From Deferrivibrio essentukiensis (lineage in GTDB: Bacteria; Chrysiogenota; Deferribacteres; Deferribacterales; Deferrivibrionaceae), in assembly GCF_020480685.1 (NCBI RefSeq), contig NZ_JAJAFU010000017.1:1-56143 (forward strand): 56,143 nucleotides of DNA, given 5' to 3'. Below the pieces are notes generated by a model, which made no database searches, was not told the origin of the DNA, and saw only the letters and a program-made list of their open reading frames with translations. Positions 1 through 8,722 of the stretch are shown piece by piece. A program made the position numbers and the translations under genes. How positions within the stretch are numbered: position 1 is the first letter of the stretch; each line of letters starts with the position of its first letter.

Positions 1-776
1 ATATATTGGAATTAAAAGGCAGTAACAACTATCATATAATACTTTGCAGAAATGTTTTGATATATTTTAGTGATGAAAATATCAAAAAGACTTTGAATAA
101 CTTAATAAATAATCATTTAACCGATAATGGCTACTTGTTTGTAGCACCGGGGGAATTTGCCTTGCTACAAAGGTTTGGTTTTCCCATATATGTAGATTCG
201 GATGTAACATATTTCTGTAAAGATGCAAAATTAAATCTTCAAAAGAGTATTACGTCGCATAAAACAACTGCTCCTAAAAAATATTCATTTGACTTCAAAA
301 AAACTTTCAATTCACTCTTAATGCAAAGAAAATATGAAAGTGCAAAAAACCTTCTAAAAAATATAGAAAAACAAGCTCAAGAAGAGCCACAATCTAAAAA
401 AGAATTAAAATTATCAAATATTAAACTTTTAATCGCACAAAATAAAATAGGTGAAATATCCGAATCAGACTTAAAAGAGCTAAGTAACGATGAAAAATTT
501 TTCATCTTAGGGCTTAAAAACTATATCAATAAAGATTATGCTAAAGCAGTTGACTATTTTCGCAAGGCTACCTATTTAAAAGATGATTTGATATACAATT
601 ACTTTCAGGCTGTAGCACTTTTCAACCTACAAGATTTAATTAACGCAAAAAGAATCTTTACAAATATAAATTCATTCACTAAAATAGAATCACGGTTTTA
701 TGACATTTTTGATGAGCAGATACTAAAAAAAACTGCTCTGAGTTTTTCCTCTGCCCTTCAAAGGAGGCAACCATGA
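1..776 (+). CDS. CheR-type protein methyltransferase, C-terminal part (5' end outside window)
   Basis: The reading frame is open from the window edge, so the N-terminus is missing. The first residues contain CRNVLIYFS, the conserved motif of CheR S-adenosylmethionine-dependent methyltransferases, which methylate glutamates of chemoreceptors. A segment typical of the end of the CheR catalytic domain follows (GYLFVAPGE). After a Lys-rich linker, the last ~100 residues are helical and TPR-like (for example NKDYAKAVDYFRKA), as in CheR proteins with C-terminal TPRs. The stop overlaps the start of the next gene (ATGA), so the two are probably cotranslated. The family is clear from the motif. Whether the target is a chemoreceptor or another sensor cannot be told here. 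Confidence 0.8.
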   Translation, partial: ILELKGSNNYHIILCRNVLIYFSDENIKKTLNNLINNHLTDNGYLFVAPGEFALLQRFGFPIYVDSDVTYFCKDAKLNLQKSITSHKTTAPKKYSFDFKKTFNSLLMQRKYESAKNLLKNIEKQAQEEPQSKKELKLSNIKLLIAQNKIGEISESDLKELSNDEKFFILGLKNYINKDYAKAVDYFRKATYLKDDLIYNYFQAVALFNLQDLINAKRIFTNINSFTKIESRFYDIFDEQILKKTALSFSSALQRRQP

Positions 777-1504
777 GATATAAGTACAAAATTTTGGCAG
801 TAGATGATGACCCTACTGTCCTTGAGGCATTAAAAAAGAATATTACAAAGCAGATAATTTTTGACTTTATCGGATTTACTAATTTTGATGATGCCTATAA
901 ATATTTGTTAAATAATCGTGTTGATGTTATCCTTCTTGACGTTAATATGCCTGACAAAGATGGTTTTGAGTGTTTTGAGATTATAAAGAATGATGAAAAA
1001 ATAGATAAAGACATCCCTATTATTTTCCTTACTGTAAGTGCTGATGAAGAAACAGTTAACAAGGCATTTGAAATAGGTGCCGATGATTACGTAATCAAGT
1101 CTAAATATGAGGCTGAACTTTTGGCAAGGATAAAGCGTATTATTACCGAAAAAGAAAATAAAGAGAAGATGATGCAATACGAAAAGGATAAAGTAGTATT
1201 GCAATTTGCAGGCTCAGTGGCTCATCATTTTAATCAACCGCTTACTGCCCTTACTATGATAAATCCTATTCTTTCTGAGCTTATGGCTACAAAATATCCT
1301 GAAGCGTATGACTCAATAAAAAAATACCTGACATTTATAGATGAAGCTACTGAAAGACTAACAGAGCTTGTCAATAAAATTTCCAAACTTAAAAGGTATT
1401 CAACAATCGAGTATATTCAAAATATAGACATACTTGACCTTGACCAGGTGGAAAATAACAAGGCACTTTTAAGTATAAAAATAAATAGAAATATAATGAG
1501 CTGA
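773..1504 (+). CDS. Receiver domain fused to a DHp-like histidine helix, no kinase ATPase domain
   Basis: Residues ~5-125 form a response-regulator receiver: acidic pocket DDD at 11-13, phosphoacceptor D56 in VILLDVNMPDKDG, T87 and K109. After a coiled linker comes VAHHFNQPLTAL (H151), which resembles the H-box of sensor kinases (typically AHEINQPLTAI), and then a second helix. The protein ends at 243 residues with no N, G1 or G2 boxes, so it should not bind ATP. The acidic residue that normally follows the histidine is His. I infer a phosphotransfer or dimerisation role rather than a kinase. A good ribosome site (GGAGGC) precedes the ATG. A paralogue lies at 47512-48153. The 3' end overlaps the convergent hemolysin-III gene by 36 nt. 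Confidence 0.75.
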   Translation: MRYKYKILAVDDDPTVLEALKKNITKQIIFDFIGFTNFDDAYKYLLNNRVDVILLDVNMPDKDGFECFEIIKNDEKIDKDIPIIFLTVSADEETVNKAFEIGADDYVIKSKYEAELLARIKRIITEKENKEKMMQYEKDKVVLQFAGSVAHHFNQPLTALTMINPILSELMATKYPEAYDSIKKYLTFIDEATERLTELVNKISKLKRYSTIEYIQNIDILDLDQVENNKALLSIKINRNIMS

Positions 1505-2113
1505 AGTCCCTAAAATTACAAAGATATGCCATATTTCGTGGAATCCAAACATACCGGGGACAGGATTTGGTCTTTTTAAAGCGTATATAACTGCACCTAC
1601 AGTATAGAATAACCCTCCGGCAGCAAGCCACATAAACCCATTTAAAGACAGATTATTATAGATAGGCTTTATGGCAAAGATTATTATCCACCCCATAACA
1701 ACATAAATTGCCGTATACAATATCCTCGGTGCATTTAAACAGAATATTTTAAAAAAAAGCCCCGCAAGTGCAACAGACCAAATTATGCCAAAAATTGACC
1801 ACCCTAATACCCCCTTTAAAGTTATCAAACAAAATGGGGTATATGTCCCTGCAATGAGAAAAAAAATCATAATATGATCTAATTTCTTAAACAATTTCTT
1901 TATGTCAGTCTTGCTTGGCAAAAAATGATAAATACCGCTTGAAAAATATAATAAAATCATCGAAATGCCAAAAATAGAGTAAGAAACAATATGATATGGA
2001 CTCCTTAAACTTACCCCTTTAATAATGGCAATAATAGTCAAAAATATTGCAAAAATTCCAAAAATAAGATGTGTAAGTGAGCTGATTAACTCTTCCCTTT
2101 GCATGTGTAACAT
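1469..2113 (-). CDS. Hemolysin III / PAQR-family membrane protein
   Basis: The 214-residue protein has about seven hydrophobic segments. It carries the family landmarks: SLTHLIFGIFA near the N-terminus, SSGIYHFLP and KLDHIMIFFLIAGTYTP in the middle, and FGFHEIWHIFVILG near the C-terminus. The conserved Ser, Asp and His residues form the metal site of PAQR/HlyIII proteins. Despite the name, most bacterial members have no proven haemolytic activity; roles in membrane homeostasis are suspected. Two in-frame ATGs (2113 and 2104) are possible starts, and neither has a clear Shine-Dalgarno sequence. The gene stands alone, convergent with the preceding receiver gene. Confidence 0.85.
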   Translation of the reverse strand: MLHMQREELISSLTHLIFGIFAIFLTIIAIIKGVSLRSPYHIVSYSIFGISMILLYFSSGIYHFLPSKTDIKKLFKKLDHIMIFFLIAGTYTPFCLITLKGVLGWSIFGIIWSVALAGLFFKIFCLNAPRILYTAIYVVMGWIIIFAIKPIYNNLSLNGFMWLAAGGLFYTVGAVIYALKRPNPVPGMFGFHEIWHIFVILGTSAHYISIYFYT

Positions 2114-2200
2114 ATTATAAACTTTAGATTTTTATGTCAAGAAAATTCAATATGATGTCATTTCATTTTTTTGCATCATTTAATTGTTCAAACTTCAAGG

Positions 2201-2238
2201 TTAGTGCTAAGTGTTAAGTACTAAGACTCTAAGACATA
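2201..2238. repeat. Degenerate ~7-8-nt tandem repeat (TAAGT/CTAAG units)
   Basis: The 210-nt gene-free stretch 2114-2323 holds four successive near-copies of a short unit: GCTAAGTG, TTAAGTA, CTAAGACT, CTAAGACA. The remainder is AT-rich with no open frame. A TATAAT hexamer at 2287-2292 could be the -10 of the following HDOD gene, but no convincing -35 is seen. The function of the repeat is unknown. Confidence 0.4.
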
Positions 2239-2323
2239 ATTAGGCGAACATGCTCCAATAGTGTAGATAAATCTGAAAAATCGGTATATAATATTTTAGG
2301 CAATAACATTAAAAGGAGTAAAC

Positions 2324-3160
2324 ATGAATGACCAGTTGCAAAAAATGATTCTATCAAAAGTAAAAAACCTTCCTCCCATACCTCAAATAGCTTCTAAAAT
2401 TATACAAATTTGTGAAAAACCTGATTATAACGTTTCAGAAATAATAATGCTTGTATCAAAAGATATAAGTCTTACAAGTGCTATATTAAAATTTGCAAAC
2501 TCGGCAGCATTTTCACCGGCTTCTGAAATAACAGACTTGAGGCAGGCAACAACATATATCGGGATAAACAATCTGAGAAACTTAGTTATATCCCTTTCAT
2601 TAAAATCGGTTTACAGTAAAAATCTTGACTTTATTTCTCAAAAGATATGGGAGCATTCTATAGCTGTGTCAATATTAGCAAGGCTTGTATCGTTAGTTAA
2701 AAAACCTGATATAGCTTCTGAAATGTTTACACTTGGTATGATGCACGATATAGGTCAAGTTATTTTCAAAATTTCTATCCCTGAGTATGAAGAATTTGTA
2801 GAAACAGCATTTAATAATAATATTCCACTTGAAGAAGTAGAGAGAAACTTTATCGGCTTTGACCATGCGGAGCTTGGGGGGTATACAATGAAAGCATGGA
2901 AAATGCCTATGCTGTTTGTTGACACCGTTTATTTTCATCATCAATATCAACAATCTCAGTATAAAAATCACAGCTTAATACTCGCTTATTCAAATAATCT
3001 GGCTAAACTTTATGCTGACTCTATCAGCAAAACAGTTAATGAGGAAGAAATCAATTTTTGTGAAGAGTTACTTAAAATATCTCAATCAGAAAAGGATGAA
3101 TTAATTAATAATTTTAAAGAGATTTACGAACACGAAAAAGAGATGTTTCAACTTAGCTGA
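2324..3160 (+). CDS. HDOD-domain signalling protein
   Basis: The 278-residue cytosolic protein matches the HDOD pattern: N-terminal LPPIPQIASKI, then VSKDISLTSAILKFANSA, TYIGINNLRNLVISLS, and the HD-like section FTLGMMHDIGQVIF. HDOD domains are HD-superfamily relatives that usually lack a full metal site and act in signalling, often near chemotaxis and response-regulator genes. A strong ribosome site (AAAAGGAG) precedes the ATG. It is followed by a bacteriohemerythrin gene 8 nt downstream, so the pair is probably one transcript ending at the hairpin near 3610. Confidence 0.85.
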   Translation: MNDQLQKMILSKVKNLPPIPQIASKIIQICEKPDYNVSEIIMLVSKDISLTSAILKFANSAAFSPASEITDLRQATTYIGINNLRNLVISLSLKSVYSKNLDFISQKIWEHSIAVSILARLVSLVKKPDIASEMFTLGMMHDIGQVIFKISIPEYEEFVETAFNNNIPLEEVERNFIGFDHAELGGYTMKAWKMPMLFVDTVYFHHQYQQSQYKNHSLILAYSNNLAKLYADSISKTVNEEEINFCEELLKISQSEKDELINNFKEIYEHEKEMFQLS

Positions 3161-3168
3161 GGTGAAAT

Positions 3169-3618
3169 ATGAAACTTATTTGGAGCGATGATTTAAGGGT
3201 AGGCTTTAAAGCCATCGATAATCAACACAAGACATTAATCAATATAATAAACAAATTCCAAAATGCACTCTTAAGTGGAGAAGGGGTCGAATCGATTCAG
3301 AGTGTGGTTAATTTTCTTGAACTTTACACAAAAGTTCATTTCTCCACGGAAGAAAAATACATGGAGCAGTTTCAATACCCAAATACCGACACACATAAGC
3401 AAGAGCATAAAAAATTAATAGAATATTTAGCTGATTTGAAAAATAAGATTAAGGAAAATCCTAATAACCATAACCTTGCACTTGACCTTAATAACAAATT
3501 GAAAATTTGGTACGCTGAGCATATCAATAAAATTGATAAGCATCTTGGGGCCTTCTTAAAAATGAAAAAAGAAGAGAGAAACCTGCGTATTGAGGAAAAT
3601 ATAAAAAAGGCCCCATAA
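3169..3618 (+). CDS. Bacteriohemerythrin
   Basis: The 149-residue protein carries all seven ligands of the non-haem di-iron O2-binding site: H20, H57 and E61 (HFSTE), H76 and H80 (HKQEH), H118 and D123 (HINKID). It starts with the typical LIWSDDLRVGFKAIDNQHK. Bacteriohemerythrins bind O2 for storage, delivery or sensing in micro-oxic or anaerobic bacteria. A GAGGTG ribosome site precedes the start. Its stop codon lies inside the loop of the downstream terminator hairpin. Confidence 0.95.
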   Translation: MKLIWSDDLRVGFKAIDNQHKTLINIINKFQNALLSGEGVESIQSVVNFLELYTKVHFSTEEKYMEQFQYPNTDTHKQEHKKLIEYLADLKNKIKENPNNHNLALDLNNKLKIWYAEHINKIDKHLGAFLKMKKEERNLRIEENIKKAP

Positions 3619-3630
3619 AAGGGGCCCTTT
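3604..3630. terminator. Probable bidirectional intrinsic terminator
   Basis: GGCCCC (3609-3614) pairs with GGGGCC (3621-3626) across a 6-nt loop. The stem is flanked by A-rich sequence on the left and T-rich sequence on the right, so it can stop transcription from both strands. It lies between the convergent hemerythrin and degP genes. The TAA of the hemerythrin gene is in the loop. Confidence 0.8.
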
Positions 3631-3631
3631 A

Positions 3632-4996
3632 TTATTTATCCTTATTAAAAGCCAAAAACCTGCTGCCGTTTCTGGAAATTACTTTAAGGCCTACAACATC
3701 ATCTTTCTTAATGGAATCGTAAATCTTATAAAAATCTTCACTGCTCTTTACCTCTTTTCTATTAATCCATACAATTATATCACCTTTTCTTAGACCTGCT
3801 TCATAGGCATTTGAGGTAGTATCTACATCTATTACTTTTACACCAAAATTGATATTAAGCTGTTTCATCTCATTCTCAGTCAAATCTTCTACAGAAACAG
3901 GCAAATCCTCCCTGATTTTTGACTCGCCCACTTTTACACTACCTTTCCTTTCTCCTAGTTTGACTTTGATATCTATCTTTTTACCATCTCTTAAAACTTT
4001 TAATACAACTGTTTCACCTGGGGATTTTGACCCTATAATATTTATAAGCTCTTTTTGATTTTCAAGCTTGTTACCGTTAATTTCAAGAATTATATCACCA
4101 GCTCTAAGTCCTGCTTTATCAGCCGGGTCACCTTTTATCACATCGGATACCAGTGCCCCTTCAGGCTTGTCAAGTCCAAAAGTTTTTGCTAATTTTTCAT
4201 CCATTTCCTGCAATACAACACCAAGCCAACCTCTCTTAACCTCACCTTTCTTAAGCTTTGGAAGAAGGTCTTTTAACATATTAACTGGAATTGCAAACCC
4301 AAGTCCCTGCCCTGAAGGAATTATTGCTGTGTTTATACCGATAACTTCTCCGTCCAAGTTTACCAAAGGACCGCCACTATTCCCCGGATTGATGGATGCA
4401 TCTGTCTGCATAAAATTATCATACGGTCCTTCACCCAATTCTCTCCCTTTGGCACTAATAATACCTGCGGTTACAGTCCAGGAAAGTCCAAAAGGGTTAC
4501 CAATAGCAACTACCCAATCTCCTACTTCTATCTTATCAGAATCACCCAGCTCTATTTCGTGTAATTCTTCTTTCGTAGGGTCAATTTTCAGCAAAGCAAG
4601 GTCTGTAAGTGGGTCGCGCCCTACCACCTGTGCGGGTATTTCATTATTATCGGTAAATTTGATGAGGATTTCATCTGCCCCTTCGATAACATGGTTATTA
4701 GTAACAATATATCCTTCTTTGGCATCAATCACAAAACCTGATCCAAGAGATTTTGATTTGTATTCTTGCGGGGCGTTATTGTGAAAATTATCAAACTGAT
4801 CACCAAAAAATCTTTTAAAAAGGTCGTCATTGAAAAAATCAGGGATAGGTTTCCTTTTAATTATCTTGGTAGTGCTGATATTAACCACACTGTTTTTTGT
4901 CTTTTTTACCACATCCGAAAATGAGTCGGGGGTAAATGCATAACTTTGTACAGCCACCAGAAATAACATTGTAAAAATAGTCAGTAACTTCTTCAT
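3632..4996 (-). CDS. degP: DegP/HtrA periplasmic serine protease
   Basis: The 454-residue protein has a signal peptide (about residues 1-20, ending SYA). The trypsin-like domain carries H102 (TNNHVIEGAD), D132 (DPLTDLALLKI) and S207 (GNSGGPL), followed by two PDZ domains (about 240-340 and 360-450). It degrades or refolds misfolded periplasmic and outer-membrane proteins. It is the last gene of the rpoE-anti-sigma-rseB-like operon. Its ribosome site (AAAGGAGG) is encoded by the last codons of the preceding gene, whose stop lies just before this ATG. Such an arrangement fits sigmaE-driven expression. The terminator at 3604-3630 follows. Confidence 0.97.
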   Translation of the reverse strand: MKKLLTIFTMLFLVAVQSYAFTPDSFSDVVKKTKNSVVNISTTKIIKRKPIPDFFNDDLFKRFFGDQFDNFHNNAPQEYKSKSLGSGFVIDAKEGYIVTNNHVIEGADEILIKFTDNNEIPAQVVGRDPLTDLALLKIDPTKEELHEIELGDSDKIEVGDWVVAIGNPFGLSWTVTAGIISAKGRELGEGPYDNFMQTDASINPGNSGGPLVNLDGEVIGINTAIIPSGQGLGFAIPVNMLKDLLPKLKKGEVKRGWLGVVLQEMDEKLAKTFGLDKPEGALVSDVIKGDPADKAGLRAGDIILEINGNKLENQKELINIIGSKSPGETVVLKVLRDGKKIDIKVKLGERKGSVKVGESKIREDLPVSVEDLTENEMKQLNINFGVKVIDVDTTSNAYEAGLRKGDIIVWINRKEVKSSEDFYKIYDSIKKDDVVGLKVISRNGSRFLAFNKDK

Positions 4997-4997
4997 T

Positions 4998-5726
4998 TTA
5001 ATTTCCTCCTTTTGTATCTATTTTCTTATCTTTTATAAACTTTATCACCTCATTCATCTCACTATAAGGTATCGTCCCCACAACCGTATAAGTTGAGTTG
5101 TCCAAATTTGTTGAGTAAACGTAATTTCCCAAAATTATTCTTTTAACCTCCTCTTTCATAATAGCCGGCGTTGTTTTAAAAATACTAAAGCTATTCACCC
5201 CATCATCATACAAAATATGCAAAGCTCCATTCGATAGTCTCTTAACCATCTTTATATCAAAACCTCGATATCCAAAACCTTGAAAATATTCTTTCGCAGA
5301 TTGTGCGTATTCGTTATTTTCTTCAAAACTGTCTTCTGGCATATCCCCTGCATGACCGTAGGCATACATAAGCTTTCCTTCAAGATCGTAAACCTCTTTT
5401 CTTACGATACAATTTTTATTGACCCATAGTATCTGGCTAAAACGATCTTTAAATACCGGAAAAAGTTCATATACACTGACCGATTTTCCATTAAATTTTA
5501 AATTTGACTTTTTCTTGATATTGTAAAATTCCTTTTTTGTTTTATTAATATCAAAATATAAGTCCTGATATTTACTGAATATAAAGTGAAGATTCTTATT
5601 TACATTTTCAATTTCAGAAAACTCAAAGGATGAGTAATGAGTTTCGTCTACTGCTATTTTGAAAAATATTCTGTCAGCAAACAGAAGGTTGGGGAGCAAA
5701 AACAGTATGAATATTATATATTTCAT
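4998..5726 (-). CDS. RseB/MucB-like periplasmic regulator of sigmaE
   Basis: The 242-residue exported protein has an N-terminal signal peptide (IIFILFLLPNLLFA). The second half resembles the MucB/RseB C-terminal domain: GYRGFDIKMVKRLSNGALH then LYDDGVNSFSIFKT. RseB binds anti-sigma RseA in the periplasm, blocks its cleavage, and senses lipoprotein or LPS intermediates. The N-terminal half is divergent. Assignment rests on the C-terminal match and the gene order (sigma factor, anti-sigma factor, this gene, degP). It overlaps the anti-sigma stop by 4 nt (ATGA). Confidence 0.75.
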   Translation of the reverse strand: MKYIIFILFLLPNLLFADRIFFKIAVDETHYSSFEFSEIENVNKNLHFIFSKYQDLYFDINKTKKEFYNIKKKSNLKFNGKSVSVYELFPVFKDRFSQILWVNKNCIVRKEVYDLEGKLMYAYGHAGDMPEDSFEENNEYAQSAKEYFQGFGYRGFDIKMVKRLSNGALHILYDDGVNSFSIFKTTPAIMKEEVKRIILGNYVYSTNLDNSTYTVVGTIPYSEMNEVIKFIKDKKIDTKGGN

Positions 5727-6190
5727 TTTTCATAGACTACGCTTGACACTGCCATAGTTGAAAAGTTATTTATATTCGTCCTATCAAGATGCTCAAACAC
5801 AAATTCTTGTAATTTTTCCTCAGCACCACTATTAATAACAGCTTTATCATTATTAGCAAAAGTATTGGTTGAATAAGTTCCTTGAAAAAAAGCAGCCATA
5901 CCACCTAAAAATGCAAACAAAGCAAAACCGGCCACATAATACATAAATCTGCTCTTTTTTTGAACCTTTTTGACACCTATTTTAGACATCACAGATGCAG
6001 TAACATCAACCCTGACATTAGAAGCAGGAAATGATGATTTTATATATTCTTTTAATTTTAGTTCATTAAGATAAAACCTTTTGCAGTCGCCACACTCAGC
6101 AATATGCTCAAGCACTTCATCCACATAAGAAGAATCCAAACAGTTATCTGCATAATCAGAAATAAGTTTATGATACTTTTGACATTTCAT
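5723..6190 (-). CDS. Zinc-finger anti-sigma factor (RseA/RskA-like)
   Basis: The 155-residue protein has an N-terminal zinc-associated anti-sigma domain with HIAECGDC (the HxxxCxxC motif) and an upstream Cys near residue 3. One transmembrane segment follows at about 83-103 (FMYYVAGFALFAFLGGMAAF), with a short periplasmic tail. It should hold the sigma factor encoded upstream at the inner membrane until it is proteolysed. It overlaps the sigma gene by 23 nt and the RseB-like gene by 4 nt, so the three are translationally coupled. Confidence 0.85.
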   Translation of the reverse strand: MKCQKYHKLISDYADNCLDSSYVDEVLEHIAECGDCKRFYLNELKLKEYIKSSFPASNVRVDVTASVMSKIGVKKVQKKSRFMYYVAGFALFAFLGGMAAFFQGTYSTNTFANNDKAVINSGAEEKLQEFVFEHLDRTNINNFSTMAVSSVVYEK

Positions 6191-6749
6191 CAGCCAACCC
6201 CTGTCTAATTAATCTTTGTTTTATAAACTGTCTGGCATTAAATAGTCTTGACCTTACTGTCCCGATAGGAATATTTAACATTTCAGCTATCTCTTCATAG
6301 CTAAAATCTTCAACTTCCCTTAATATAATAACTGCCCTTAATTTATCAGGGAGGGCATCTACAAATTTTCTTACATATTTGCGCATCTCATCAGTGAGAA
6401 GCTCCTCTTCAGGATTTGAGTAGTCAGATACTCTGTCAAAAAAAGATTCGTTATTTTCATCTATATCTCGGTCAACATCAACCATCCTTCGATTCTTTTC
6501 AAAGTGCATAAAAGCATTATTTATGGCAATTCTCTTTATCCATGCATAAAACTGGTCTCTATTTTTCAACATTTCAAGTTTTTCAAAAGCCTTTACAAAG
6601 GCATCCTGAACAAATTCCTCAGCCATATTATAATCTTTAGTTATATTGATAAGTGTTGAAAAAAGCTGCTGCTGATATTTTATAACCAACAACTCAAAAA
6701 GCTCTGACTTTCCAGCAAGTATTTTCTCAATTATCTGTGCGTCGGTCAA
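6168..6749 (-). CDS. rpoE: ECF sigma factor, sigmaE (RpoE) type
   Basis: The 193-residue protein has ECF region 2 (DYNMAEEFVQDAFVKAFEKL, WIKRIAINNAFMHFEKNRR) and region 4 (DFSYEEIAEMLNIPIGTVRS), with no regions 1 or 3. The start is a TTG at 6749, chosen because a strong AGGAGG lies 5 nt upstream. It heads an operon with an anti-sigma factor, an RseB-like protein and DegP, the classic envelope-stress arrangement. A sigmaE-like promoter upstream (6775-6801) suggests autoregulation. Confidence 0.92.
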   Translation of the reverse strand: MTDAQIIEKILAGKSELFELLVIKYQQQLFSTLINITKDYNMAEEFVQDAFVKAFEKLEMLKNRDQFYAWIKRIAINNAFMHFEKNRRMVDVDRDIDENNESFFDRVSDYSNPEEELLTDEMRKYVRKFVDALPDKLRAVIILREVEDFSYEEIAEMLNIPIGTVRSRLFNARQFIKQRLIRQGLADEMSKVS

Positions 6750-6774
6750 GGTATCCTCCTACCATAACTGATAA

Positions 6775-6801
6775 AAAGATTTTTATATTAAATAAAAGTT
6801 C
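6775..6801 (-). promoter_or_regulatory. Candidate sigmaE-type autoregulatory promoter of rpoE
   Basis: On the minus strand GAACTT (6801-6796) is followed after 16 nt by TCTTT (6779-6775). This matches the known ECF sigmaE pattern GGAACTT-N16-TC. Transcription would begin about 6768, ~20 nt before the TTG of rpoE and just before its ribosome site. The -35 element is good and the -10 is weak. Confidence 0.4.
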
Positions 6802-6838
6802 AAAAAAAATTATCAGTTTTAATTTAAATATTCTAACC

Positions 6839-8722
6839 TTAATGGAAAAGTTTGTCTATAATTTCTCTATATTTCTTTTCAATATAATGTCTCTTTTTCT
6901 TCAAAGTATTTGTCAGCTCCTCGCCAAGAGTAAATTCTTTGTCTAAAAAGAAAATATTATGTATTTTTTCATAAGGCTTAAACCCTTTTTTTGCATGAAG
7001 AAGCTTGTTAAACTCCTGCTTAATCTTATCTACCAATTCTCTATCATTTAAATTTTTGAAAGTATCACTTATCTTGTTATATTTTTTTTCCATATACTCT
7101 TTAAGAGCGTCAAAATCAGGGACTACCAAAGCTGCCAAACCTTTTTTATCCTGCCCAACTAATACAGCATCTTTTACAAAAGGTAGCTGAGAGATTTCAG
7201 ATTCAATTCTTGATGGGTCAATATTCTCACCACTTGATAAAACAATTATCTCTTTTGAGCGCCCTGTAATAACAAGCTCACCAGTAATTGTAAGCATACC
7301 CAAATCACCTGTCTTAAAAAAACCATCTTCAGTAAAACATTTTTTATTTTCTTCTTCATTTTTATAGTAACCGGGCATTACCTGCGGTCCTTTAATAAGA
7401 ATCTCACCTTGGACACCCGGCGGTAATTCATTCCCTTCATCATCAACAATTTTTACTTGCGTATTTTTTAGAGGCTTACCAAGCGTTCCAAATATATCAC
7501 AATCTAACCCTCTTCCTGCAATCCCCGGAGCACATTCTGTCATACCATAAGCATTTACAATTCTAATCCCCAAAGCATCAATCCATTCATCCAAATAAGC
7601 GGGTAAACTTCCCCCGCCACTTACTGCAAGTCTCAATCTTCCGCCAAATTTTTCTTGAACCGCCCTAAACTTCTTTCTCGCAAGTTTATTTGGCAAATAA
7701 AGAAAAACGAGTTTAACAAAGGCTATGAATTTTTTAAAAAAGCTGACAATAAAAAAATCTTTTTTAAATCTTGGAAGCTTATTTGTTAGTACTCTCATAT
7801 TTCTATTATATTTTGCAGCTATTTTTACAAGTAAATTAAAAATCTTGTGTTTTGAAGCTGACTGCTTTGCCAAAGCAGTATTTATTTTGGCATACAAAGA
7901 TTCCCATACCCTTGGCACAGTAGCGACAACTGTCGGTTTAAACTCCTCCAAATCTGTAGCAAAATTTTTCACTGAGCTATAAAGTGTAGCACACCCTTTT
8001 GCTACTGCCACATGTTCAACAACCCTTTCAAATATATGCCATGAAGGCAAAATTGAAACAAAGCTGTCATCCTCCCTTAGACCTACAAGGTCGGGGATAA
8101 CATTTAAGTTTGCCAAGAAATTTTTATTTGTAAGGACAACCCCTTTAGGCACACCTGTAGTACCTGAAGTATATATAAGTGTAAATGGATCTTCTAAGCC
8201 GGTTATATCTCTTCTTGATAAAAAATCGTTCAAGTCGTCAGATGTGTATTCTCTATCCTTTAAAATCTCATTATAAGAATAAATATTATTCAAAAACTTA
8301 TGAAGATTTTCCCCCTCAATAACAAAAATATTTTTAAGTTTTATCTCTTTAAAAATTTCCTCATGCTCTTTATATAACTTTTCATTTTCCAAAATAGCAA
8401 AATCTGCCTCAGAGTGCTCTATGATAAACTTAAGCTCTTTTGTAGGAGTATCACTGCCTCGAGGGACACTTATGGCACCTAAACTAATTAGTGCAAAATC
8501 ACTCACTATCCATTCATAACGGTTATCAGAAAGGAGCAAAACCTTAGAACCTTTAACTATCCCTTTGCTCTTAAAGGCTTTAGACAGTATTAAAACATCT
8601 TCAAAGAGTTTTTGGTATGTTACCTCAAGTTTACTTTTTCCAAATCTATATAAAAATGCAATCTTACCTTTATTTTTCTCACAAGTGTCAAGAAACCCCT
8701 GAAAAATATTTGTATACCCCAT
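6839..8722 (-). CDS. Long-chain fatty-acid-CoA ligase (AMP-forming), FadD15-type
   Basis: The 627-residue adenylate-forming enzyme activates fatty acids to acyl-CoA with ATP. It shows the P-loop motif LIYTSGTTGVPKG, the acyl/AMP-binding AYGMTECAP, and FKTGDLGMLTITGELVITGR, and ends with a lysine-rich C-terminal domain. Its length and the long insert after the first motif fit the FadD15-like (TIGR-type large) subgroup rather than short acyl ligases. A G-rich ribosome site precedes the ATG. A possible sigma70 promoter is TTGATT (8777-8772), N17, TAAATT. The remainder of 8723-8906 is AT-rich with no gene seen. Confidence 0.9.
   Translation of the reverse strand: MGYTNIFQGFLDTCEKNKGKIAFLYRFGKSKLEVTYQKLFEDVLILSKAFKSKGIVKGSKVLLLSDNRYEWIVSDFALISLGAISVPRGSDTPTKELKFIIEHSEADFAILENEKLYKEHEEIFKEIKLKNIFVIEGENLHKFLNNIYSYNEILKDREYTSDDLNDFLSRRDITGLEDPFTLIYTSGTTGVPKGVVLTNKNFLANLNVIPDLVGLREDDSFVSILPSWHIFERVVEHVAVAKGCATLYSSVKNFATDLEEFKPTVVATVPRVWESLYAKINTALAKQSASKHKIFNLLVKIAAKYNRNMRVLTNKLPRFKKDFFIVSFFKKFIAFVKLVFLYLPNKLARKKFRAVQEKFGGRLRLAVSGGGSLPAYLDEWIDALGIRIVNAYGMTECAPGIAGRGLDCDIFGTLGKPLKNTQVKIVDDEGNELPPGVQGEILIKGPQVMPGYYKNEEENKKCFTEDGFFKTGDLGMLTITGELVITGRSKEIIVLSSGENIDPSRIESEISQLPFVKDAVLVGQDKKGLAALVVPDFDALKEYMEKKYNKISDTFKNLNDRELVDKIKQEFNKLLHAKKGFKPYEKIHNIFFLDKEFTLGEELTNTLKKKRHYIEKKYREIIDKLFH

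Noticed and set aside
4068-4784. 238-codon open frame on the plus strand, antisense to degP
   Set aside because: It mirrors the codon pattern of degP, which has complete catalytic motifs; Ser/Pro-rich low-complexity product with no start signal.
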